This document shows, piece after piece, positions 31,057 to 39,067 of a stretch of 64,000 bases of DNA. The stretch is from Sphingomonas mali NBRC 15500 (lineage in GTDB: Bacteria; Pseudomonadota; Alphaproteobacteria; Sphingomonadales; Sphingomonadaceae), in contig NZ_BCYX01000014.1 of NCBI RefSeq assembly GCF_001598415.1, positions 1 to 64,000 on the forward strand. The letters run 5' to 3'. The stretch's first letter is position 1; the number at the start of each line of letters is the position of its first letter. The notes under the pieces were generated by a model that made no database searches, had not been told where the DNA came from, and was given only the letters and a program-made list of their open reading frames with translations. The position numbers and the translations under genes were made by a program.

Positions 31057-33375
31057 TCAGAAAGCGTAGCTGACCGACACCCGGTACGACCGGCCGAAGA
31101 TCGGACGCACGTCGGGCAGCGCGGGGTCGGTCCCGAGGAAACGAGGATTGCCTTCGGTCAGGCCGTGCGAGTTGGTGAGGTTGTCGCCGGCGATCTGCAG
31201 CATGTAACCGCCCACCTTGGCGCGAAGACCGGCGCTCAACGTGGCATAAGCCGGCAATAGCTGGGTATTTTTTAGATCGCTGTACCGCTTCCCGATCGCT
31301 TCGTAGGTGCCGTAGAACGTGATGTCCGACTTGTCCGAGAAGCGGGCGGTATAGGTCGGCGTGAACCGCACCTGATAGGATGGGATGCGCTGCGCCTTCT
31401 TGCCGTCGAAGTCGGGGATATTGGGCGTATCGGTCTTGGCATCTTCGAGCACGGCGTTGCCGATGAAGCCGAACCCGCTGGCGCTGTGGTACGACGCGTC
31501 GAGCTCGATGCCCTTGGTTTTCGATCCGGCGATCTGGGGCGGCACCCCGACGTCGTTGTACACCGCGCCCACGACCTTGTCGTAGAAGCCGGTCAACGCC
31601 GCTTCGAACCCGCCGCCGCGATATTTCACGCCGCCTTCGTACGAACGCACTTTCCAGTTCAGGTCGAGCCGCGGTCCGGTATTGCCGAGCTGCGACCGGA
31701 CATCGTCGAACGATGGCGAGTGATAGCCTTGCGAGACGCGGGCATAGACGTCGAAATTGCGGGTCGCGCGATAGTTGAGCCCGACCGTCCACGGCGTCGC
31801 CTCTCGGCTGATCTTCGCCGAATCGGGCAGGCCGTTGCCGGTGATACGGACGTCGATATCGGTCCATTGATGGCGGATGCCGGCATCGAGGCGCAGCGCA
31901 TCGGTGATGTTGAACGAATCCGACACATAGATCGCGTTCACCGTGGCGCGGCCGCGATCCGAAATGGCGAAGGCCGACAGCGCACCGTTGTTCAGGTCGA
32001 CCAAGTCGCCCGAGCCGCCCACTTGCATCCAGCGGTTGCCGCCCAGGCTCCAGGCGTCATCCGAGGTGAAGTGCGAGAAATAATAGCCGAGGTTGAGGGT
32101 GTTCGGGCCAGTCTTGAAATTGACCACGGCCTCGTTCGAGACGTTCTGGAGTTTCTTATCGACCCACCACGAACCGAATTGCTGCACATAGTCGGTCGGC
32201 GCGAGCGTCTGACCGGTGTTGATCGTGTGCACCAGCGTCTGGCCGGGATTGCCCGATGTCGCGAGCGCGTCGGCCACGGTGATCGCGCCCGCGCCTTGCG
32301 GAACGAGCCCCGTCGTCCGCAGCGTACCGCTGGTGAACCCGAACCGGTCGGTGAAGCTGAACCCACCGCCGAAGTCGTAATCGAGGCTGGCTCCGGTGAC
32401 GACGCCCTTCCAGCCGCGGCCATCGGCAAGGTCGACGCGCTCGGTGGCGCCGCTACCCGCGGAGCCCGGCGAGATGATCGTCGCATAGCGCGTATATTGA
32501 TTGAGCTGGTTGTACGTGCCCCGATCGATGCCGGGCACGTTCGCCGCGAACGGCAAGAACCATTCGCCGTGATCGTCGGTGTAGCGGGCGAAGATGTTGA
32601 ATCTGCCGCGCGAGAACTTCTTGGTGATGTTCGCGGTGATCTGCTGGCCGTTTTCGGTATCGAACCCGGCACGGCGGACGGTATCGCCACGCGAAACATA
32701 GCCGCCGACCATGTAATAGAGATCGTCGGCGAGCTTGCCGCTGAGATAGCCGTCGACTCGCCAGGCGCTGTAATCGGTGATCGAAGCGCCGATACTGCCA
32801 TGCGTATCGTTGCCACCCTCTCGCAGGCGAAGGTTGGTGGTGAGGCCGGGCTGGCCGTCCGAATAGAGCGAGGCCGGGCCGCCATTGACGCCTTCGATCC
32901 CCGCGACGGTTTCGTCGAGGCGGACAATGCCGGTCTGATCCATGAACGACAGGCTGCTCGATCCGTAGACCGGCACGCCGTTGAACTGCATCGTGACGAA
33001 CGGCGCGTCGCCAGTGCTGGGGATGCCGCGGACGAAGATGTTCGACGTGCCAACGCCGCCCGAACTCTCGACCCACACGCCGGGGATCGACTTCAGCACG
33101 TCGCCGGAGCTCTTGGGCGCCTGGAGCTTGATATCGTCCGCCGACAGCGTCGTCACCGAATAGCCGGCCTCGAGCTTGTTGATGCCGTTACCCGCTGCGC
33201 GCCCGGTGACGATGATGTCGGGCACATCAGCGGGAGGTGCCGTGTCCGCAGTCTGGACGGGATCGGCGGTCGGCGCCGCGGCGGGCGTTTCCTGCGCCAC
33301 GGCCGGATGGGCCAGGGCAATCGCCAGCGCGAACCCCGACACAGCAACGAAATTGCGATTGCGCGAAACCATCAT
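31057..33375 (-). CDS. TonB-dependent receptor of the alpha-glucobiose module
   Basis: 772 aa. Signal peptide ends at AHPAVAQ near residue 28; a Pro/Ala/Thr-rich linker leads to DIIVTGRAAG. The plug contains LKSIPGVWVESSGGVGTSNIFVRGIPS and GGPASLYSDGQPG, and the barrel ends in SYRVSVSYAF. The ATG at 33375 has AGGAGAGG in front. The promoter region carries a 14-bp palindrome shared with the GH65/MFS promoter, so receptor, phosphorylase and permease probably answer to the same LacI regulator. Cargo is therefore likely an alpha-glucoside such as maltose, kojibiose or trehalose; which one is not decided. Confidence 0.9.
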   Translation of the reverse strand: MMVSRNRNFVAVSGFALAIALAHPAVAQETPAAAPTADPVQTADTAPPADVPDIIVTGRAAGNGINKLEAGYSVTTLSADDIKLQAPKSSGDVLKSIPGVWVESSGGVGTSNIFVRGIPSTGDAPFVTMQFNGVPVYGSSSLSFMDQTGIVRLDETVAGIEGVNGGPASLYSDGQPGLTTNLRLREGGNDTHGSIGASITDYSAWRVDGYLSGKLADDLYYMVGGYVSRGDTVRRAGFDTENGQQITANITKKFSRGRFNIFARYTDDHGEWFLPFAANVPGIDRGTYNQLNQYTRYATIISPGSAGSGATERVDLADGRGWKGVVTGASLDYDFGGGFSFTDRFGFTSGTLRTTGLVPQGAGAITVADALATSGNPGQTLVHTINTGQTLAPTDYVQQFGSWWVDKKLQNVSNEAVVNFKTGPNTLNLGYYFSHFTSDDAWSLGGNRWMQVGGSGDLVDLNNGALSAFAISDRGRATVNAIYVSDSFNITDALRLDAGIRHQWTDIDVRITGNGLPDSAKISREATPWTVGLNYRATRNFDVYARVSQGYHSPSFDDVRSQLGNTGPRLDLNWKVRSYEGGVKYRGGGFEAALTGFYDKVVGAVYNDVGVPPQIAGSKTKGIELDASYHSASGFGFIGNAVLEDAKTDTPNIPDFDGKKAQRIPSYQVRFTPTYTARFSDKSDITFYGTYEAIGKRYSDLKNTQLLPAYATLSAGLRAKVGGYMLQIAGDNLTNSHGLTEGNPRFLGTDPALPDVRPIFGRSYRVSVSYAF

Positions 33376-33767
33376 GATCCTCTCCTGCCGCTGCCTTCCT
33401 GCTCGGGAAGTGCCTGAGGATGGGGTCTACACACGAATGAATTGCATTTCAATACGCCGTTACATAAGCGTATTATTATAATAGTTCCTGTTGTATCAAT
33501 GATTTATGCGACTTACGTAGGTGCCGAATGTGGCAGAGATGTCACAGCGCCTGCAACGAAGTTTCATACCCTTATGGGGATCATAAAAGACGTCCTGGTC
33601 GCTTTGTCCCGTCATCGCGCAAAGCGCTTGTTGCATCGAGGATCGCGACCAGCCTATTTTGGGCGCGCTGAGCGGGGGCGGTGCATCGTCGAGGATCGTC
33701 GGAAACCAGTTTCAATGGTTGTCCGGCGACCCGCTGATTGAGGAGCCTGGCTTTGCGTCGACGCGCG
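33376..33767. other. 392-nt divergent intergenic region
   Basis: AT-richer than its surroundings. It holds a perfect ATTATAAT core (33475-33482) that gives TATAAT on both strands, the 14-bp LacI-type palindrome at 33438-33451, and perfect 7-bp inverted arms AATACGC (33451-33457) and GCGTATT (33468-33474). The receptor gene leaves to the left and the LacI gene to the right. I see no small gene in it. Confidence 0.6.
33438..33451. promoter_or_regulatory. Predicted LacI operator 1
   Basis: TGAATTGCATTTCA, a near-palindrome centred on TGCA, 63 nt before the receptor start and just downstream of the TATAAT at 33480-33475 (minus). It is identical in 12 of 14 positions to the palindrome at 37626, in the only other promoter of this module. 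Confidence 0.6.
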
Positions 33768-34760
33768 ATGGATCTGAATATGGGGGATATCGCCCGGCTC
33801 GCCAATGTGTCGAAGCCGACCGTATCGCGCGTTCTCAACAACAGTCCGCTGGTCAATGAAGCGACGCGCGAACGCGTGCTGCGCGTCGCGCGCGAACATG
33901 GCTATGCGATCAACCGCAACGCGCAGAAACTGCGTCAGGCGCGCAACGACACGGTCGCCGTCGTGCTCGATTTCGGCTCGCATCGCGCCGGGCGGATCGC
34001 CGACCCGTTCATCTTCGAATTGCTCGCCGGCGTGTCCGAGGCGCTGTCGGTACGCAACCAGGACCTGTTGCTCTCGCCGTCCAACCTCACCGATGTGCAG
34101 AGCCATCTCGACCTGATCAGCTCGCGCGTCGCCGACGGGTTCATCTTTCTGGGACAAGGCGAGCGCGGCCCGATGCTGCGCGAACTGGCACGCGCCGGAG
34201 CGCCATTCGTGGTCTGGGGAGGCGTCGACCCGGCGGAGCCCTATTGCTCGGTGGGCAGCGACAACCGGTTGGGCGGAGAATTGGCCGGCGACTTGTTCGT
34301 CAAGCGCGGCGCGAAACGCTGGCTGTTCGTCGGCAATGTCGCGCATGCCGAGATCCGGATGCGGTTCGACGGCCTGCGCGCGGTCGCCGCCAAACACCCC
34401 GAAGTGACCGTCGAGCATCTTGAGGTCGAGCACATGGCCTATGCGCCCGTTTACCAGCAGATGCTGGCGTGGCTGCGCAACAATCCGCCGCCCGACGCGG
34501 TCTTCGCCTTTTCGGATACCGCGGCGATCGCGATCGTCGCCGCGTTTCGTGAGCTGGGGTTGGAGGCGCCCGCCGATTATTCGCTGTGCGGCTATAACAA
34601 CATCCCGCCCGCGGCCGACTTCACCCCGGCGCTCACCACGATCGAACAGGAAACCCATCTGGCCGGTGCCATCCTGGTCGAAAAGCTGATGCAGATCCTC
34701 GATGGCGGGAAGCCGAAGTCGAGCGTACTCCCGACCCGGCTGATCGTCCGTCAGACCTGA
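33768..34760 (+). CDS. LacI-family regulator of the alpha-glucobiose module
   Basis: 330 aa. HTH in residues 4-24 (NMGDIARLANVSKPTVSRVL), hinge near 50, then the sugar-sensing core (AVVLDFGSHRAGR, FVGNVAHAEIRMRFDG, VFAFSDTAAIAIV). ATG 33768 is chosen; an upstream in-frame TTG would add ten atypical residues. It lies between the receptor gene (divergent) and the pgmB/GH65 unit (convergent), and its last 10 nt overlap the pgmB end tail to tail. The two TGA-N2-TGCA-N2-TCA-like palindromes at 33438 and 37626 are its most likely operators. Confidence 0.9.
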   Translation: MDLNMGDIARLANVSKPTVSRVLNNSPLVNEATRERVLRVAREHGYAINRNAQKLRQARNDTVAVVLDFGSHRAGRIADPFIFELLAGVSEALSVRNQDLLLSPSNLTDVQSHLDLISSRVADGFIFLGQGERGPMLRELARAGAPFVVWGGVDPAEPYCSVGSDNRLGGELAGDLFVKRGAKRWLFVGNVAHAEIRMRFDGLRAVAAKHPEVTVEHLEVEHMAYAPVYQQMLAWLRNNPPPDAVFAFSDTAAIAIVAAFRELGLEAPADYSLCGYNNIPPAADFTPALTTIEQETHLAGAILVEKLMQILDGGKPKSSVLPTRLIVRQT

Positions 34761-35419
34761 GACGGCGCCGGTGTTAGCCGCAGCACTTGGTCGAGATCGA
34801 CCGCTGCGGTGGACGCGAACACGAGATCAGCCTCGGCCAGAATGCCCGCATCGCCGATCCCGATCGCGACCATGTCCGCAGCCTTGATCGCGGTCACGCC
34901 GGCCGCGGCGTCCTCGAACCCGACGCACGCGGCAGGCGCGACGTCGAGCCCGGCCGCGCAGGCCAGGAAGATGTCCGGCGCGGGCTTCGACCGCGCGACC
35001 TTGGCGGCATCCGCGACGAAATCGATCGAGTCCAACAAGCCGGCTCGTTCGAGTACCATCACGGCGTTCCGGCTGGCCGAGGCGACCCCCAGCGCCAGCC
35101 CAGCGGCGCGGGCGCTCGCCAATAAAGCGGTGGCGCCTGGCAGGATGTCGGCATCGGTCATCGTCGCCAGCGCGTCGAGATAATAGCCGTTCTTGCGCGC
35201 CGCGAGTTCCTCTTTGGCCGGGAGGTCCAGCGACACAGCGCCCAGCGCCAGGATATGGTCGAGCGACCCCATGCGATCGACGCCCTTGAGCGCCTCATTG
35301 TCATGCTCGTCGAACGCGATGCCGAGTTCGTCCGCGATCCGTTTCCAGGCGACGAAGTGCAGCCGGGCGCTGTCGACCAACACCCCGTCCAGGTCGAAGA
35401 TAGCCGCGCGGAATGCCAT
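34751..35419 (-). CDS. pgmB: Beta-phosphoglucomutase
   Basis: 222 aa HAD-family mutase converting beta-glucose 1-phosphate, the product of inverting GH65 phosphorylases, to glucose 6-phosphate. The nucleophile and acid Asp are in FDLDGVLVD (residues 8-16), the cap begins at HFVAWKRIADELG, the phosphate-binding Ser is in VASASRN, Lys in RSKPAPDIF, and the metal-binding acids in GFEDAAAGV. The ATG is 2 nt after the GH65 stop, so both genes form one unit. The pairing with GH65 is the textbook maltose/trehalose/kojibiose phosphorolysis pathway. Confidence 0.93.
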   Translation of the reverse strand: MAFRAAIFDLDGVLVDSARLHFVAWKRIADELGIAFDEHDNEALKGVDRMGSLDHILALGAVSLDLPAKEELAARKNGYYLDALATMTDADILPGATALLASARAAGLALGVASASRNAVMVLERAGLLDSIDFVADAAKVARSKPAPDIFLACAAGLDVAPAACVGFEDAAAGVTAIKAADMVAIGIGDAGILAEADLVFASTAAVDLDQVLRLTPAPSQV

Positions 35420-35421
35420 GG

Positions 35422-37584
35422 TCAGGCCGTGACCTCTTCACCGGCGACACGGACCGCGACCGGGCGACCGCCGCCCACCGACACGTTGGCGGTGCGGCCC
35501 GACACCGCGACATCGACCCGCGCGCCGCGGAAGGTGACGGTGAAACGATAGTCGGACAGGCCAGGTATCTCCACAGGATCGAAGCACAGTGTGTCGCCCT
35601 CGACGTGCATGCCGGCAAAGCCCATCGCCAGGGTCGTCCAGCTCCCCGCCAGCGCCGCCATGTGCAGGCCGTGATCGGCATTGCCGAACAGATCGTTGAG
35701 GTCGGTCAGCGCCGCGACGCGCCAGTAATGCGCCGCCCGCGCGCCGTCGCCGGCATGCGCCGCAGCGGTCGCGAACGCGCTCGCCGACAAGGTCGAATCG
35801 TGGACCGTGGTCGCTTCGTAGGTGTCGAGCATCCGCCGCCGCATCGCCGGGTCGAACGCCTCGGGCATCAGCGCCAAGGCAAGCACCGCATCCGCCTGTT
35901 TCGAGACGCGACGACGATAGATGGCGAGCGGATGAAAGTGCAGCAGCAGCGGATAGGCCTGGGGCGGTGTCGTATCGAACGGCCACGGGTCGAGACGGAA
36001 AAAGGCGTCGTCCTGCGCATAGACTTGGCGCTCGTCGTCGAAGGGCAGGAACATCTCGTCGGCGGCGCGCATCATCCGCGCGGCTTCCGCATGGTCGATC
36101 AACGACGCCGCCAGGCCGTGGCGCGCGGCGAACCGCAAATGCCGCGCGGCCATCATGTTGGTGTAGAGGTTATTGTCGACGATCGCCGAATATTCGTCCG
36201 GGCCGGTCACGCGGTTGATGACGAAGGCACCGCCCCGCGCCGCGTCGTGGAATCCGATGTCCAACCAGATGCGCGCCGTCTCCACCAGCATCGCCGCCCC
36301 GCCCGCGTCGAGCAGCGAGCGGTCGCCGGTCGCCGCCAGATAGGTTTCCAGCGCATAAGCGATATCGGCGTTGATGTGATATTGCGCGGACCCGGCCGGG
36401 AAATAGGACGAGCATTCGTGCCCGCCGATCGTCCGCCATGGATAGAGCGCGCCCTGTTCGTGCCCCATCGCCCGCGCATTGTCGCGCGCGGCGGCAAGCT
36501 TCGAAATCCGCCATTCGAGCATCGCCCGGGCAATTGCGGGATAAGTGAAGGCGAAGACCGGCATGACGTAGAGATCGGCGTCCCAGAAGACATGGCCTTC
36601 ATAGCCCTCCCCGGTCTGCCCCTTGGCGCCGATCGAGGTCTTGCCGTCGCGCCCCACCGCCATCGCCAGCTCGGCCAAAGCGAAGCGGATCGCGAGTTCG
36701 GCATTGGGCTGGCCCGGCATGGCGACGTTGCTCGCCGCCCAGAAATCCGCGAACCATGCCATTTGGTCGGCCAGCAGGGCGTCATATCCTCGCTTGGCCG
36801 CGGCGCCCAGTATCCCGGTGAGCGCGTCCATGCCCTGGTCGTCAGTGGCGGCTCGATAGCCAGAGGCGAAATCGACCTGCACCCGGCCGTCGACCGTCCG
36901 ACGTCCGATTTCGCGCATCCCGCACGCCACCACGAAGCCGCTGGTGCGCAAGCGATCGCTGCGCGTGGCGATACCGGGCTTGTCATGGGCCTGGGGATCG
37001 ACCCAAGGGCTGGTCGCCATGACCGGCGCGACGCGCGGATCGTAAACCCCCTGATTGGGGACATCGGCGGCACGGTCGCCGCTTCCCGGCGACCGCGACA
37101 CCATCGGCGATACGGTCACATCGGCGCCGTCGGCAAAGCTGACTCGCGTCAGCACCAATGCGGTATCCGCCATCGAGACGAACTGTTCGATCGCGATGCC
37201 GGCCGCCCCTGCCGGGAATCTCTCGGTCCGCACGCAGCGGGCGAGGTCGAGCTCGACGCTTGCCGCCGCGCCGACCGGCACGCCGCCAGCCAGGATCGCC
37301 GGGCGGGTGGCATCGGCGACCGCCAGGCGGAGGTCGCTTTCGCGGGCATAGCCGTGCGCCGCCTCGTGATAAGCGATCGGCACGCGTTCATAGACGCCGT
37401 TCAGATAGACTTTGGGCGCCTCCGCCGCCTCGCCCGGACCGCGAATGCCGATAAAGCCGTTGCCGATCGAAAACAGCGCGGGAACATGGTCCGACCGGAC
37501 GGAATCGCCGTCCGCGGCGAGGCGCCAGGCGTCGCGCGCAAATCGCACGTCAGCAAAAGACGCTTCGGGTAATGACCGCCCCAC
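35422..37584 (-). CDS. Glycoside hydrolase family 65 phosphorylase
   Basis: About 720 aa, cytoplasmic. It splits an alpha-glucobiose with phosphate into beta-glucose 1-phosphate and glucose. The general-acid Glu is in VTGPDEYS; other GH65 signs are SIGNGFIGIRG, GYEGHVFWDADLYVMPVF, HINADIAYALETYL and the LHFHPL segment. The start is taken as GTG 37584 because GGAGAG stands 6 nt before it; further in-frame starts upstream run through the operator. Maltose, kojibiose, nigerose or trehalose phosphorylase cannot be separated by eye. It leads the unit with pgmB and diverges from the MFS permease. Confidence 0.92.
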   Translation of the reverse strand: MGRSLPEASFADVRFARDAWRLAADGDSVRSDHVPALFSIGNGFIGIRGPGEAAEAPKVYLNGVYERVPIAYHEAAHGYARESDLRLAVADATRPAILAGGVPVGAAASVELDLARCVRTERFPAGAAGIAIEQFVSMADTALVLTRVSFADGADVTVSPMVSRSPGSGDRAADVPNQGVYDPRVAPVMATSPWVDPQAHDKPGIATRSDRLRTSGFVVACGMREIGRRTVDGRVQVDFASGYRAATDDQGMDALTGILGAAAKRGYDALLADQMAWFADFWAASNVAMPGQPNAELAIRFALAELAMAVGRDGKTSIGAKGQTGEGYEGHVFWDADLYVMPVFAFTYPAIARAMLEWRISKLAAARDNARAMGHEQGALYPWRTIGGHECSSYFPAGSAQYHINADIAYALETYLAATGDRSLLDAGGAAMLVETARIWLDIGFHDAARGGAFVINRVTGPDEYSAIVDNNLYTNMMAARHLRFAARHGLAASLIDHAEAARMMRAADEMFLPFDDERQVYAQDDAFFRLDPWPFDTTPPQAYPLLLHFHPLAIYRRRVSKQADAVLALALMPEAFDPAMRRRMLDTYEATTVHDSTLSASAFATAAAHAGDGARAAHYWRVAALTDLNDLFGNADHGLHMAALAGSWTTLAMGFAGMHVEGDTLCFDPVEIPGLSDYRFTVTFRGARVDVAVSGRTANVSVGGGRPVAVRVAGEEVTA

Positions 37585-37625
37585 GCAATTCTCTCCGATG
37601 CGGCGATCAATCGCCCGATTGCCAA

Positions 37626-37639
37626 TGATATGCATTTCA
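37626..37639. promoter_or_regulatory. Predicted LacI operator 2 in the GH65/MFS divergent promoter
   Basis: TGATATGCATTTCA, flanked by A and T so the palindrome ATGAnATGCATnTCAT is 16 bp with one mismatched pair. On the minus strand TTGACC (37656-37651) and CATATC (37632-37627) could be the GH65 -35/-10 with an 18-nt spacer, the operator covering the -10. It lies 41 nt from the GH65 start and 51 nt from the MFS start. Confidence 0.6.
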
Positions 37640-37690
37640 TAATAGGAGATGGTCAAGACAATAAGCCGGGCATCCCGGCAGGGGAGGCGC

Positions 37691-38917
37691 ATGAACAGGA
37701 CCCGGATGATCGTCGCACTGGCATTGACCTATGCCGTGTTCGCGGTGCTGCTCAACAGCGTCGGCACCGTCATCCTGCAATCGATCGAATCGTTTCAGGT
37801 GACCAAGGTCGCGGCGAGCTCGCTCGAGGGATTCAAGGATCTGTCGATCGCGGCGACCAGCTTCCTGCTGGCGGCGCAACTGCCCCGCTTCGGGCTGCGG
37901 CGCGCGATGATCGTGGCGCTCGCGCTGGTCGCGATCGCCTGCCTGGCGATGCCCTTATTCCCCGGTTTCTGGACGACACGCCTCCTGTTCCTCGCGGTCG
38001 GCGTCGCGTTCGGGGTGACCAAGGTGTCGGTCTACAGCTTTGTCGGCCTGTTGACCGAGGACAGCGCGCGTCATGCGTCGTTGCTCAACGTGATCGAGGG
38101 CGTGTTCATGCTCGGCGTGCTCAGTGGCTATTGGATCTTCGCCGCCTTCATCGACCCGGCCGATCCCGGTAGCCGGCAATGGCTCGGCGTCTATTATGTG
38201 CTGGCCGCCGCCAGCCTCGCCGCCCTGGCGCTGCTCGCGGTCACGCCGTACGACGAAAGCGCGGTCGACGAACCCGCGGCATCGCGGCAGGGCATATTGC
38301 GAAAGTTCTGGGGGATGATCTTGCTTGTCTTCCGACTGCTGAGCTTGAGCTTTATCGCCGCGATCTTCTGTTACGTCCTAGTCGAACAGGGCATCGGGTC
38401 TTGGCTGCCTACCTTCAATCATGAACTGCTCGGGCTGTCCGCGCCAATGAGCGTGCAGGCGGCCTCGATCTTCGCAGTCTGCCTGGCAATGGGACGGCTG
38501 GGCGCTGGCGTCATTGTGCGGCGCACCGGGTGGTTTCCGCTTGTCCTCGGATGCCTCGCCGCAATGGCCATACTGATCGTCGCGGTACTGCCGCTCGCGA
38601 CCGCGTATCACACTCAGGTAACGAGCTGGGCCGATGCACCGGCCGCCGCATTCCTGTTCCCGATGATCGGACTGGTGATGGCGCCAATCTATCCGGCGCT
38701 AAATTCGGCGGTCCTGTCGTCGATGGCCGCAAAGGAGCGGCCCGCTATGGTGGGGTTAATCGTCGTGTTCTCGGCGCTTGGCGGCACGATCGGCTCCCGC
38801 ATCGTTGGCCAAGTCTTCGCCACGTTCCCAGGCACGATGGCCTTCTACGTCTTGCTTATTCCGATCGCTGCGCTCGCAGCAGCCGTGACGATGGTCCGGA
38901 AAAAATCGGTGCGATAG
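37691..38917 (+). CDS. MFS permease of the alpha-glucobiose module
   Basis: 408 aa with 12 predicted membrane helices, beginning MNRTRMIVALALTYAVFAVLL. ATG 37691 has GGGGAGG in front; an earlier ATG at 37649 adds a basic 14-residue tail and is less likely. The sequence is of the TsgA/FucP-like sugar permease sort (LLTEDSARHASLLNVIEGVFMLG; GWFPLVLGCLAAMAILIV). Divergent from GH65 with a shared operator, it probably carries the disaccharide across the inner membrane after the TonB receptor. Confidence 0.88.
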   Translation: MNRTRMIVALALTYAVFAVLLNSVGTVILQSIESFQVTKVAASSLEGFKDLSIAATSFLLAAQLPRFGLRRAMIVALALVAIACLAMPLFPGFWTTRLLFLAVGVAFGVTKVSVYSFVGLLTEDSARHASLLNVIEGVFMLGVLSGYWIFAAFIDPADPGSRQWLGVYYVLAAASLAALALLAVTPYDESAVDEPAASRQGILRKFWGMILLVFRLLSLSFIAAIFCYVLVEQGIGSWLPTFNHELLGLSAPMSVQAASIFAVCLAMGRLGAGVIVRRTGWFPLVLGCLAAMAILIVAVLPLATAYHTQVTSWADAPAAAFLFPMIGLVMAPIYPALNSAVLSSMAAKERPAMVGLIVVFSALGGTIGSRIVGQVFATFPGTMAFYVLLIPIAALAAAVTMVRKKSVR

Positions 38918-38949
38918 GCGGTCGCCTTTTACCCATGGTCGATCGCCCT

Positions 38950-38983
38950 CGCGGATTTCGCGTTCCGGGGAACATCATCCGCG
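38950..38983. terminator. Nested hairpin between converging genes
   Basis: Outer arms CGCGGAT (38950-38956) and ATCCGCG (38977-38983), inner arms GTTCC (38962-38966) and GGAAC (38969-38973), both perfect. It lies in the 150-nt gap between the MFS permease and the autotransporter, which converge here. There is no T-run, so termination is inferred. Confidence 0.45.
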
Positions 38984-39067
38984 TGTTGGTATCCAATATC
39001 CAATATACAGATCGTCACCTGCGGCCGCGCCATGTCCAAAGACACGACGCGACCGAGGCCCCTTTGA

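Noticed and set aside
31486..33417. 643-codon plus-strand frame opposite the TonB receptor
   Set aside because: Receptor on the minus strand has signal peptide, plug, barrel and ribosome site; the antisense translation has no recognisable feature.
35413..37572. 719-codon plus-strand frame opposite GH65
   Set aside because: GH65 motifs are on the minus strand; the antisense product is Arg/His/Gly-rich noise.
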